A DNA stretch of 64,000 nt, from assembly GCA_040753795.1 (NCBI GenBank), contig JBFMDX010000004.1:248001-312000 (forward strand), in the 5' to 3' direction. The stretch is from Thermodesulfobacteriota bacterium (GTDB lineage: Bacteria > Desulfobacterota > Desulfobacteria > Desulfobacterales > Desulfosudaceae). This document shows positions 8,186 through 16,299 of the stretch, in pieces. The translations under genes were made by a program, and so were the position numbers. The number at the start of each line of letters is the position of its first letter. The stretch's first letter is position 1. Below the pieces are notes generated by a model that worked only from the letters and a program-made list of their open reading frames with translations, did no database searches and was not told the DNA's origin.

Positions 8186-9127
8186 TTAAAAATGCGACGC
8201 AGTAGGAATTGCGGTTGTATGCGATTCGACCTTATCTTGCATCTCCGATCCGTCTTCAGATAGGTATGACGAGATGTCAGTGCAATCTCTAAGCAGCGAC
8301 TCAATGTCCTGTTTTGCCTTTTGGTAGAAGCTTTCCTTTCCCGTATCTACGAAAGTAAACACTGGAGGCGTTTTGCGGATTTTTGCCAGGAAATAAGGTG
8401 TCAAAACAACGTCATTGTCGCCAAGAAACACACTCATCGTGTTGTAAAGCTGGTGACCGACTATCCTCAATGGTTTTTGTTTCGAATTGGCACTTTTGAG
8501 CAAATTCACGGTCTCAGCAATTCTTATGCGAATTCCCTGAACCGTTGAGCCAACTTTAGTCGCATGGAGTTGTATGGCCGGCGAATTGGGATGCATTAAT
8601 ATGAAAGTAGTTTCCTTACCATCATCATTTTGAAACCTATTGACAAAATTCTCATAATGGTTCCCGATCCATGTTCGTCCGTCATTTAAAACAATCGTCA
8701 GGCTCTTTGGTGTTTCGATAATGTTTGTAAAGTCGAATTGTTGAGCTTCGTTGAAGCAATGAGAAACACCAAGTTCACGTTGTTCTCTGTTTGCAGCGAT
8801 GAAGTCTGCAATCTTCTCCGATCGAGACTTCGCCTCCTCGCCAAGTTGAGAAACACATTCGCAAATCGTTTGAGTCTGTTTCTCGGTGACATTGAGAAAC
8901 TCCTTCCGGAGAAAGTACTCATAAAGTCCGCCTGTAAAAGCACCGACCAGCATTGCTGTAGCAAGGTGCTCAAAGAGAAGCTTCCAAAAAGTCCCGTTCT
9001 GTGTCAGTTGATCAATACTGATATTCTGGCTGAGTATCAACAGGACGAGCCCCACTATTAGGACGACGATGATAACCAACATATATTTGTAACGGAAATG
9101 GAGTTTAGGAATTTCGGCGTCATTCAT
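8186..9127 (-). CDS. Two-TM membrane protein with unassigned C-terminal domain, island member
   Basis: 313 residues. Two N-terminal helices (about 14-34 and 50-69, the latter with AMLVGAFTGGLYEYF) are followed by a charged, possibly coiled segment (about 72-112) and a soluble domain of about 190 residues. That domain has SLTIVLNDGRTWIGNHYENF near 143 and ends in a VFTFVDTGKESFYQ element near 265. I do not recognise a named family. The layout (two TM helices plus a cytoplasmic sensor or nucleotide-binding-like domain) resembles membrane effectors of defence systems. The start is ATG 9127 with AAGGAGG 6 bases upstream. An attC-like repeat follows the stop, so it could be a single-gene cassette next to the Thoeris pair. 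Function is not known. Confidence 0.75.
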   Translation of the reverse strand: MNDAEIPKLHFRYKYMLVIIVVLIVGLVLLILSQNISIDQLTQNGTFWKLLFEHLATAMLVGAFTGGLYEYFLRKEFLNVTEKQTQTICECVSQLGEEAKSRSEKIADFIAANREQRELGVSHCFNEAQQFDFTNIIETPKSLTIVLNDGRTWIGNHYENFVNRFQNDDGKETTFILMHPNSPAIQLHATKVGSTVQGIRIRIAETVNLLKSANSKQKPLRIVGHQLYNTMSVFLGDNDVVLTPYFLAKIRKTPPVFTFVDTGKESFYQKAKQDIESLLRDCTDISSYLSEDGSEMQDKVESHTTAIPTASHF

Positions 9128-9304
9128 TAATTACCTCCTTCGTTTTTGTCGAACGGTTGCAATACCTGATTTTTCTGTTATTCCAATGTTCAAACAGCAA
9201 ACTGGGAAAGGTGAAAAGGTACGCCAGGACGTCGCTTCTGACAATCACCGGCCCGGCTTTTCGTGGCCGGTGCATTTTCTGGTTGCACGATCTATCCTTG
9301 TTCG

Positions 9305-10954
9305 TTAGCCCTTCGTTCCTATTTTCCTCTTTGGTGCTTTGCGTGGCGGGATTTTCTTTGTCTTTGAAAATATCGGATCAACTTTAATCTTCAGTAACTC
9401 AACCTTGAAACCATAGCCACGTAAGATTCTGTGTGTATTATTCAGATTGACGCGAGAAAAAAAAGGTAAACGGAGTCCTTCCCCTTGGTCTTCGCTAATC
9501 ACAGCAAATGTAATTGTAAACTCTTGATCCTCCGGACGGTTGTCTTCAGAAATCAAGGGCCTAAATGAAGTGGGCAACTTGGTTTTGATCTTAGCACGGA
9601 AATCAGCATCTAATTGCATTAGCTGACCAGAAACAAAGCCCTGTGAAAACAAATGACTTAGTACACTTGATTTTCCATATCTCTTAATGTGAATAAGATT
9701 TTTCTTCGCGGAAAACAGATCGCATATTTCAACTTGGCCGTGTCCTCCGCCATGGGAAACCTTGTTCTTGTCATCTAATAGGGCGTATTCTTCAGGCATA
9801 GATGCGGATACTGATTGATTGTAGGCACCCTCATTTTCGTGTTTGTAGAACGGCAGGGAGAGGCCTGAAAAGGAAATTTTGGAAAAATTAGAATTAGTTT
9901 TTGTCACGAAATCCGGCTCAATCCTAAACCAATCTCCATCATTTAGCACATATTTTGCGCCTTCGAGATTCAACTCCGCATACAGACACCTGTAGACCGG
10001 CCAGGACCTATTTACACAGTTGTGATCTTCATCAGCACAGGAGACCTTTCTATCTTTTAATAGATCGAGAGATATTTTTTCGTCATTCACAGTCGTCATG
10101 AAGCCATCCATTGTGATATCGGAATGGATAATTTTTCGACCGCATGTGAACATAAACCCCTTCACTACGTCCCACTGAATGATCTCAGGAATTGATAACC
10201 AGACATTCTTAAAATCTTTCTTTTGGAGTTTTTGCTCTAAAGCGGTCTCTAAGGCGTCAATCAGAGATGGGTTGTTCTTAATGTTCGAAATATTATTGAC
10301 CCATTCATAACCTTTATCTGAAAGGTCTTGTTCAAACTTGCTTAAATACGAATCCAATAGAAACTTGACATTTACTATATCTGTTTTTACAGATACGGAC
10401 AAAGAATCAGCACCAGTCATTCTGCTTCCAAGCTTTTTGTCCTCCGGAGATCCGACTACCGCCTTAAGCATGTCTTGCTCTACATCTATTCCGAATTGAT
10501 CTGAAGTGGTTTCGTAACTAGATTGAATACGCGACTGGCTTTCCAGATTATCTAATGATTGCTTGTCGATGCACCTTAGGCTTTCAATCGCAACTGAATT
10601 AAGAGTGACCAAAAGCCCAAATCGAGATTCCATAGCGCTTGATTGAAGCAAGAATCTTCCGCCTTGACCGAAAGAGAGGACAAAAAACCGATTGGAAGTC
10701 TTGACAACAAGTGCAACAGAAACACCATTCGTTTTCCCGATTTCACTTACATCAACGATACCATCAAATAGAGAAGCCCATTTCGGAAATTTTCTTTTCC
10801 CATACTTGATATAGAAATGACTGGGGCCAAAATCAGGAATGTCAAGTTCGAGATGTTTCGAGCAATCGGCTTCCCGAATAATTTGGTCAATAGTACTTAT
10901 TTCCGGCTTCACCAGAAAAATGTTCAGATGTTGGGTGTTTGGCTCCTCTTTCAC
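9305..10954 (-). CDS. TIGR04141 family (DUF6119) sporadically distributed protein
   Basis: 549 residues matching the TIGR04141 family pattern: an N-terminal segment MKEEPNTQHLNIFLVK, then FFVLSFGQGGRFLL near residue 93, KIIHSDITMDGF in the middle and VEICDLFSAKKNLIHIKRYGKSS near 418. The family is patchy across bacteria, usually inside defence or restriction islands. Its biochemical role is not established to my knowledge. There is no signal peptide or TM helix. The start is GTG 10954 with GGGGGAG 7 bases upstream. The stop codon lies in a GGCTAACGAAC context, as often seen at cassette ends, but I could not find a convincing pairing partner, so no attC is claimed. AT-rich relative to flanks. 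Confidence 0.8.
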   Translation of the reverse strand: MKEEPNTQHLNIFLVKPEISTIDQIIREADCSKHLELDIPDFGPSHFYIKYGKRKFPKWASLFDGIVDVSEIGKTNGVSVALVVKTSNRFFVLSFGQGGRFLLQSSAMESRFGLLVTLNSVAIESLRCIDKQSLDNLESQSRIQSSYETTSDQFGIDVEQDMLKAVVGSPEDKKLGSRMTGADSLSVSVKTDIVNVKFLLDSYLSKFEQDLSDKGYEWVNNISNIKNNPSLIDALETALEQKLQKKDFKNVWLSIPEIIQWDVVKGFMFTCGRKIIHSDITMDGFMTTVNDEKISLDLLKDRKVSCADEDHNCVNRSWPVYRCLYAELNLEGAKYVLNDGDWFRIEPDFVTKTNSNFSKISFSGLSLPFYKHENEGAYNQSVSASMPEEYALLDDKNKVSHGGGHGQVEICDLFSAKKNLIHIKRYGKSSVLSHLFSQGFVSGQLMQLDADFRAKIKTKLPTSFRPLISEDNRPEDQEFTITFAVISEDQGEGLRLPFFSRVNLNNTHRILRGYGFKVELLKIKVDPIFSKTKKIPPRKAPKRKIGTKG

Positions 10955-11156
10955 TTCCAGACTCCCCCGAAAGAGCTAACAGTCGTAATAAATGTAAAAT
11001 CTTCCGTGTTACTGACGCATGTAAACGGAAAAAATTCCATTTATTAAGATATTACCCCCTCCAAACAAACATGGATAAAATTTGCCCGCATTTTTCATGT
11101 TTGTTTTTCGCAATAATATATTCAGAAGAAAAAGATATTTCGTCTTCCCAGGCCGT

Positions 11157-11280
11157 CTAATTCCATGTTTCATTGATCCATTCAATCGTTTCTGCCCTCT
11201 CCGTCTTGCAGCCGTTGGCGATCTGCTCCATGCGGTCCATTTTATCCACCGCGTTCAGGGGGATGGCTTCGTTAGGATAA
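11157..11280 (-). pseudogene. Patatin-like phospholipase C-terminal remnant, copy A
   Basis: About 40 codons read, on the minus strand, as NEAIPLNAVDKMDRMEQIA, then NGCKTERAETIEWINETWN and a TAG stop. It is homologous to the last 40 codons of copy B at 13008-13313. The homology begins only a few bases after the metallophosphoesterase stop (11288), so the rest of the gene is missing. Within 10955-11287 (333 bases without an intact gene) I see only this remnant and the upstream region of the TIGR04141 gene. Confidence 0.65.
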
Positions 11281-11287
11281 AATTTAA

Positions 11288-12067
11288 TCAGTTTAAGACA
11301 AATTCAAATTTTTTATCGGTTCCTGTCTCTAAGTTGAATACGAAGTAACTAATGTAGGGCAAATAATCTTCTTTCCCAGTTGAAGACCCCGGATTTGACC
11401 ATAAGGGCACACCCCATAAACCCGATTTTTTTAACAAAAAAGGGATATGGTTATGCCCGAAAAATATTGCATCGACCTTGTCTTTCACTGCGCCTTGAAA
11501 TTCTTTAGCATCCTGGAGCCCTTTATATCTCGGCAGAATGACGGGGTGGTGATGCAGATAAACCACCTTATATTTACAACTAACAACGTCTATGTCTGTG
11601 TTGATCATCTTTATTAGTTCTTCAATTTGAACCTTCCCCAATTTCCCTTCAGAATCCTCATTATTCCATCCCTCCTCCATCGAGTCGAGGCCAATGAATG
11701 CTATATTGTCAATAATATTCTTTTTTGGATAAGTCACAGAAGTATCGTTATAGAAAGCTTTTTTGAATAGCTCGACATATTTTTTATCATCTATTTTACC
11801 ATCACCGTAGTCGTGATTTCCCGGAATTACGAGCACCATAAAATTGGCCTCAGTCAATTTTGCAATAGATTCTTTTGCCGCTTTATATCCATGTTTAAAC
11901 ACATTGTCAGTCAGGTCACCGGAAATAATTATGATAAAATTTTTTGATGGTTTGTGTTTAGATACAAGATGTTCCACCAATCGATCAAAGCGATTTTTTA
12001 ATTTCCTATTTAACAATCTTGTGTTCCCCCCGATATGAAGATCGCTGAGGTGAATAATTTGTTTCAT
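11288..12067 (-). CDS. Calcineurin-like metallophosphoesterase
   Basis: 259 residues with all the metal-binding blocks of the family: HLSDLHIGG (Asp/His near residues 9-11), SGDLTDN near 50, GNHDYG near 83, HHHP near 172 and FFGHNH near 204. These form a two-metal phosphodiesterase or phosphatase centre; the substrate cannot be read from sequence. ATG 12067 is preferred over ATG 12079 because GGGAGGAG directly precedes it and overlaps the earlier ATG. The gene lies between two patatin remnants and follows a lipoprotein gene, inside the AT-rich island. Similar stand-alone enzymes of about 260 residues occur in phage and defence-rich regions, so a nucleic-acid or cyclic-nucleotide substrate is possible (inference). 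Confidence 0.85.
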   Translation of the reverse strand: MKQIIHLSDLHIGGNTRLLNRKLKNRFDRLVEHLVSKHKPSKNFIIIISGDLTDNVFKHGYKAAKESIAKLTEANFMVLVIPGNHDYGDGKIDDKKYVELFKKAFYNDTSVTYPKKNIIDNIAFIGLDSMEEGWNNEDSEGKLGKVQIEELIKMINTDIDVVSCKYKVVYLHHHPVILPRYKGLQDAKEFQGAVKDKVDAIFFGHNHIPFLLKKSGLWGVPLWSNPGSSTGKEDYLPYISYFVFNLETGTDKKFEFVLN

Positions 12068-12321
12068 TACTCCTCCCATGATTAATGCTTTAACTGTTGT
12101 CTATAAAGTTGCCAACCATTTTTTAGGAAATTGGTGCCATGTTGAATTCACGCCTCTGCGGTTAGTGTGTTCTAAAAAATGCTTCTTCATATAACAGCCC
12201 ATGCGTGGAATACACTTACCGTCTCACGTTTGGCCCCAAGCATCAAATATTCTTTGCTCGGACAAATAAGCCTATGACGTATACTAATGATATGTGAAGA
12301 AGCCCGGAATTACGATCTGCT

Positions 12322-12849
12322 TTAATAAATCAGTAAAGGTTGCAGCGCTATCCCTGTGGATGTAGAAACAACATGATAGAGACCCGGCGCTTTGCATTTT
12401 CCGGAAATTGGGTCGGGACTGATACCTTTTTTAATCGCTGCATCGAGGAGCTTTTCAACCGTTCCCAACAACGCTGTATTGTCGGACTCATCCTTAATGT
12501 TGCCAATTTGCCATCCATTAGTAATAGCGACATCCACCCCTGTTTTACCAAAACCAGACCGAACATTAACAAGAAATGGTTTCGATGTGTCCGGCAATAA
12601 GAATGGGGCACCGGCGGCGCATGTTATATAAGTGGCACCCTTGCAATTGCCTTTATCATCCTTTTCACCGCACACTTCTTTCTGGCTGACTTCAACAACA
12701 ACCATTGGTTCGTAAACTACGTAGCCCTTGAGCTTTTTATCGCCAGAGTGCGCGGCGATCTCATCGGTAGGAGAAATTGGCGTAATGTCAAGGCCTGCAC
12801 ACCCGGCAATACTCGCTAAAATCAGCAGCAACAATAGTGATTTATTCAT
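12322..12849 (-). CDS. Predicted lipoprotein of unknown function
   Basis: 175 residues with a classic lipoprotein signal: MNKS, a leucine-rich core, and the lipobox LASIAGC with the lipidated Cys at 17. The mature part is soluble with paired cysteines (VCGEKDDKGNCKG near 60-72, TCAAGAPF near 77, and a later GKC). Disulfides are plausible if it is periplasmic. No known domain was recognised. AAGGAGG precedes the ATG. The 240 bases between this gene and the metallophosphoesterase contain no ORF I can support. Island member, AT-rich. Confidence 0.75.
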   Translation of the reverse strand: MNKSLLLLLILASIAGCAGLDITPISPTDEIAAHSGDKKLKGYVVYEPMVVVEVSQKEVCGEKDDKGNCKGATYITCAAGAPFLLPDTSKPFLVNVRSGFGKTGVDVAITNGWQIGNIKDESDNTALLGTVEKLLDAAIKKGISPDPISGKCKAPGLYHVVSTSTGIALQPLLIY

Positions 12850-13007
12850 TTTATTCCTCCTTTTAGGTTTTTTTGCCTACTTCATACTGTAATTACCGAC
12901 CACACAGTCGCCCCCGTTTCTCGACACCTGCTGAAATACGGAAATACGGTGCCAGTAACCTATTTACTCCCGGCCCCTGTATCGGAAAGTCCGTTTCTCC
13001 AAGCCGT

Positions 13008-13313
13008 CTAACTCCATGTCTTGCTGATCCAATCAATTGTTTCTGCCATCTCCGTCTTGCAGCCGGCGGCGATCTGCTCCATGCGGTCCATTTTATCCAC
13101 CGCGTCAAGTGGGATGTTTTCGCCGGGATCAAAAACAACCTGAAGCCGGTGGTAACGATCATCAAGCAGTTGCCGGGCCTGATAGTCGGCGATGCCGGTT
13201 ACTCCGTCCATCAGCACATTGAGCAGCCGCGGCGCCCATTGCGCGTATCCCCAGTTGACGCTGTTGCCGCTGATATGATTCAGGTTGGCGCCGGCTGAAC
13301 TCTTCCGCTGGGT
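13008..13313 (-). pseudogene. Patatin-like phospholipase C-terminal remnant, copy B
   Basis: Open minus-strand frame without its own start. It reads ANLNHISGNSVNWGYAQW, then LLNVLMDGVTGIADYQARQL, then LDDRYHRL, then DAVDKMDRMEQIA and a TAG stop at 13008-13010. This matches the C-terminal part of long patatin-type phospholipases (the WGYxQWxPRLLNxLMDG..DYQxRQLLxxRYHRL block). An in-frame TGA at 13314-13316 interrupts it. A few upstream codons (TAPYRPEAKINK) may also belong. The catalytic GXSXG and DG(G/A) motifs are absent, so this is a relic. The 561 bases between the lipoprotein start and the next small gene contain nothing else I can support. Confidence 0.7.
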
Positions 13314-13410
13314 TCAGGCAATGGTCTTGTTTGTTTATCTTGGCTTCCGGACGATAAGGAGCGGTTTGTATCATACCGTACGTGGATTTTAAGTTTTGGT
13401 CCCCGTCCTG

Positions 13411-13659
13411 TCAGACGGCTGTTTTCAACTCCTGATGGGCGCATCGGGACCAGTCGTAGGTTGTTTTTCCGTCCCGTTCCTGACAGGCGATGCCGCAATG
13501 ATTCTTGAGCTCGCAGTCGGGGCTGATGAGCATCTCTGTTGTGTCTGATATCTGCCCGGTCTCGTATGTCAGGTCGGTACAGTATTCAATGTGGACTTCG
13601 GCCTTGACGGCCGGGCAAAAAAAATTTCGGCCGGTTTTAATAACAATTCGAGGTTTCAT
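13411..13659 (-). CDS. Small cysteine-containing hypothetical protein
   Basis: 82 residues from ATG 13659 (MKPRIVIKTGRNFFCPAVK), with five cysteines, including CELKNHCGIAC. The spacing suggests a small metal-binding or Fe-S/zinc fold, but no family is recognised. Ribosome-site support is poor. An upstream in-frame ATG at 13722 gives 103 residues, but the added part looks non-coding. It lies between the patatin relic and the degenerate receiver gene on the same strand. Codon use fits the host better than the island. Confidence 0.45.
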   Translation of the reverse strand: MKPRIVIKTGRNFFCPAVKAEVHIEYCTDLTYETGQISDTTEMLISPDCELKNHCGIACQERDGKTTYDWSRCAHQELKTAV

Positions 13660-13797
13660 GAGTCTACTTCCGAAATCAGAATTTTGTGACCAGTCAGAAC
13701 AACCTTCTGCAACAAAGGCCATGGTTATGAATCCTTCTGATGAAGGCGCGGTTTTGTCCCTGGCGATATCCTCAACCAGGGGGTTACATGACGGGCT

Positions 13798-14454
13798 TTA
13801 ATGAAGCACGTCGTATTCAGTTCGCCTGAGGCGGTACCGGTCGACAATCCGGTTAAGCAGGTCTCTGGCTTGTTCGGCGGTTGGCATGGCCTGCTTTTGC
13901 GGAAAAGACACCTCGGGATCGGTCAGAAGATTGATGATAATTGTTTCACAGTGTTTTTTGAATGCTTCGGCTTCCTGTTCCCATTCTTTCAGGGTGACGA
14001 TTATGTTCAGCTGACTTTTGAGCAGTTCTTCGGTGGCGTTGTGCAACGAATCCCAGATCTCTTCGCTGCTGATTATCTTTTTCACCCGGACCAGCAACTC
14101 CTCATCGTCAAACGGTTTTTTCAAGAAATCATCCGCGCCCAGTCGCAGCGCTTTTGCCACGACGGGTGTTTCGTCGCGGTCAGCCAGTATCAGGATGGGA
14201 ACCTCCCTGGTGACCGGGTCAGCCTTCAGTTGTTCGAGCATCCGAAAGCCGTCCATGTCCGGCATCATCAAATCGAGCAGGACGATATCCGGCAGCAACC
14301 GCCGAATGGTGTCGACTGCCTGTCGGCCGCCTTTGGTGATATGCACCCGGAAACCATCCGCCTCCAGATGCCTTCGGCATAGTTCACAAGTGGCGGGATT
14401 GCTTTTAATCATAAGGGCGAGCCCCTGATCCGGGGGCTCTTTGTTTGAGGCCAT
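13798..14454 (-). CDS. Response-regulator-like protein with degenerate receiver domain
   Basis: 218 residues. Residues about 10-130 form a receiver fold: the phosphoacceptor-type block DIVLLDLMMPDMDGF and the KKPF lysine loop are present. The acidic pair at the end of the first strand (normally DD) reads MIKSNP, with Lys-Ser instead. The switch Thr/Ser after the fourth strand is Ala (LILAD). Mg2+ binding and phosphotransfer should therefore be impaired, making this a pseudo-receiver. The C-terminal 85 residues are helical, with no DNA-binding or catalytic motif recognised. It is transcribed divergently from the NtrC-type regulator 370 bases away. The start is ATG 14454; ATG 14412 is an alternative. 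Confidence 0.8.
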   Translation of the reverse strand: MASNKEPPDQGLALMIKSNPATCELCRRHLEADGFRVHITKGGRQAVDTIRRLLPDIVLLDLMMPDMDGFRMLEQLKADPVTREVPILILADRDETPVVAKALRLGADDFLKKPFDDEELLVRVKKIISSEEIWDSLHNATEELLKSQLNIIVTLKEWEQEAEAFKKHCETIIINLLTDPEVSFPQKQAMPTAEQARDLLNRIVDRYRLRRTEYDVLH

Positions 14455-14823
14455 GGGAGGACTCTCTACGCTAATGAAAATCTGAAAAACAAAGCCAATC
14501 CGATAAAATCGATAAACTTAATTGAGATAATAGAAATATAATTTACGCAAAATGCGTGCCGGTTCGGGCGGTGAGTCGTTTTTTAAAACATTGATTTTAT
14601 GATATTTTTTTGTATTTTCGGCTTTGTTCGACAACAGGTGTAACATTTTGTTACAATATATGGTTGGCGGGTGTAACGAATTGATACGGTTCATCCTGAA
14701 TTAATGGAGATTTGATCGGGGCCGGACAGCGATGGTTTATGGCGATTTTATTTAATCATTTGAAATTACGATAAATGTCTTATTCCGTAGTCGACTTTTA
14801 CTGCAAAATGTGATATATAATTA
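14455..14823. other. Divergent intergenic region (369 bases)
   Basis: AT-rich spacer between the pseudo-receiver gene and the NtrC-type regulator. A TATAAT hexamer at 14816-14821 lies just 2 bases before the regulator's ATG 14824. A TCGACT at 14791-14796 could act as a -35 box with a 19-base gap. No ORF, no hairpin terminator and no sigma-54 element were found. Confidence 0.4.
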
Positions 14824-16206
14824 ATGATGGAAAAGCCCAAAATACTCCTGGTCGATGATAATCAGACATTTGTCGAGCTGTTTCTTTGTCTTCCGGAAGC
14901 CGAAGCATATGATCTGTTCCCTTTCACATCGGCCAGAGCGGCCCTCGATTTTTTTAAAAAGGGCTCGGTCGACCTGGTCATTTCGGATGTTCAGATGCCG
15001 GATATGGACGGGAATGAACTTCTGGCCGCCATTCAGGACATAAACCCGGATATCCCCTTTATTCTGATGACGGCTTACGGATCCACGGAAAAGGCTGTCA
15101 CCGCCATTCGTCATGGCGCCTACCATTATTTTCAAAAACCCCTTGATGACCAGTGGGATCTTTTCTGGGCCACGGTCCGGGAGGCTTTGGAAAAGCGGCG
15201 GCGGTTAAAAGAGATCGAGTCCCTGCGCACGGAAAAAACCCTCAAGGTAAGCGCTGCCCGATCCATGATCGACCGCACCCCCGGCATGCAGCAGGTGCTT
15301 CAGGCTGTCAACGAAGTGGCCGGCCTACCGGTGACGGTGCTGATATACGGTGAAACCGGCACCGGCAAGGAACTGGTGGCCCGGGCCATTCATGAGCTGA
15401 GCGATCGCAAGGCACGGGGCTTTTTTGCGGTCAACTGCAACGAATTCTCTCCCGGCGTGCTGGAGAGCGAATTGTTCGGTCATGAAAAAGGCGCCTTTAC
15501 CGGCGCGGTCGGCTTCAAAAAAGGGTTGTTTGAAATCGCGGACAAGGGGACGCTGTTTCTGGATGAAATCAGCAATGCCTCTTCCGCCCTTCAATCCAAA
15601 CTGCTGCGCGTGCTGGAGACACATGACTTTACCCGCGTCGGCGGAAATGTCACCTTGTCTTCCGATTTTCGGGTACTGGCCGCCACTAATATCCGGCTGG
15701 AGGAGTTGGTGGGAAAAGGAGAGTTCCGGCAGGACCTTCTCTACCGGCTGAACGTTTACACCATTGAAATACCTCCGTTACGGAAGAGGAAAAGCGATAT
15801 CCCTCTGCTGGCGGAATTTTATATGGAGCGGTTCCGCAAAGCCTACAACCGTCCTGTCAGGAGAATTTCGGAACAGGCCCTGGCCGCCCTGGGCGTGTAT
15901 GACTGGCCGGGCAATGTGCGGGAACTGGTCAATGTGATAGAACGGGCCGTGATCACCTGCCGGGAGTCCATGATCACCACTGCCCATCTGCCGCTTATTA
16001 ACCGGGAGATGTTTCACTCCTCCAGTCTCGACCTGAAGGAGATGGAAAAATATCTGATCGGCCTGGCCTTGAAAAAAGAGCGTTATAATAAAACCCGGGC
16101 CGCGGCGCATCTCGGCATCAGCCGGAAGACTTTGATCGAAAAAGTGAAGAAATATGAAATCGAGGACAGAAAGAATGATGAGGAAGGAAGTGTAGAGACC
16201 GAGTAG
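14824..16206 (+). CDS. Sigma-54-dependent response regulator (NtrC family)
   Basis: 460 residues. The receiver domain (1-125) has the DD pair in LLVDDN, phosphoacceptor Asp near 55 (ISDVQMPDMDG), Thr in LMTAYG and Lys in QKPL. The AAA+ domain (about 150-380) has Walker A GETGTGKE near 176, the sigma-54-contacting GAFTGA near 223 and Walker B GTLFLDEIS. A Fis-type HTH lies at about 420-455 (TRAAAHLGISRKTLIEKVKKY). It should activate sigma-54 promoters when phosphorylated. It heads the peptide-maturation cassette; the likely partner kinase is the sensor at 22711. No Shine-Dalgarno is visible before ATG 14824/14827, and a TATAAT hexamer abuts it, so the mRNA may be nearly leaderless. Confidence 0.95.
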   Translation: MMEKPKILLVDDNQTFVELFLCLPEAEAYDLFPFTSARAALDFFKKGSVDLVISDVQMPDMDGNELLAAIQDINPDIPFILMTAYGSTEKAVTAIRHGAYHYFQKPLDDQWDLFWATVREALEKRRRLKEIESLRTEKTLKVSAARSMIDRTPGMQQVLQAVNEVAGLPVTVLIYGETGTGKELVARAIHELSDRKARGFFAVNCNEFSPGVLESELFGHEKGAFTGAVGFKKGLFEIADKGTLFLDEISNASSALQSKLLRVLETHDFTRVGGNVTLSSDFRVLAATNIRLEELVGKGEFRQDLLYRLNVYTIEIPPLRKRKSDIPLLAEFYMERFRKAYNRPVRRISEQALAALGVYDWPGNVRELVNVIERAVITCRESMITTAHLPLINREMFHSSSLDLKEMEKYLIGLALKKERYNKTRAAAHLGISRKTLIEKVKKYEIEDRKNDEEGSVETE

Positions 16207-16299
16207 GATTAAAGGACTTGAGGGGGCAAGGAGGGGAAAAGTCACCGGTAGCGGATCTGAACGGACGGATTGAAAGACATCGACAACAGGGTGGGCCGG

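Noticed and set aside
8056-8304. 82-codon minus-strand ORF
   Set aside because: It spans the attC-like repeat and overlaps the end of the two-TM gene in another frame, with no start signal.
9128-9304. A third attC site after the TIGR04141 gene
   Set aside because: GGCTAACGAAC at the stop resembles a left box, but no complementary GTTRRRY partner was found; only an internal CACCGGCC/GGCCGGTG hairpin is present.
6595-12849. Whole AT-rich block as a prophage
   Set aside because: No integrase, capsid, terminase or lysis gene is present; the content is defence-type and hypothetical genes.
12873-13298. 141-codon plus-strand ORF
   Set aside because: Antisense of the patatin remnant.
16217-16234. 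GG-N10-GC pair upstream of the TonB receptor as a sigma-54 promoter
   Set aside because: Apart from the GG and GC spacing, it misses most consensus bases (no TTGC, no TGGCA).
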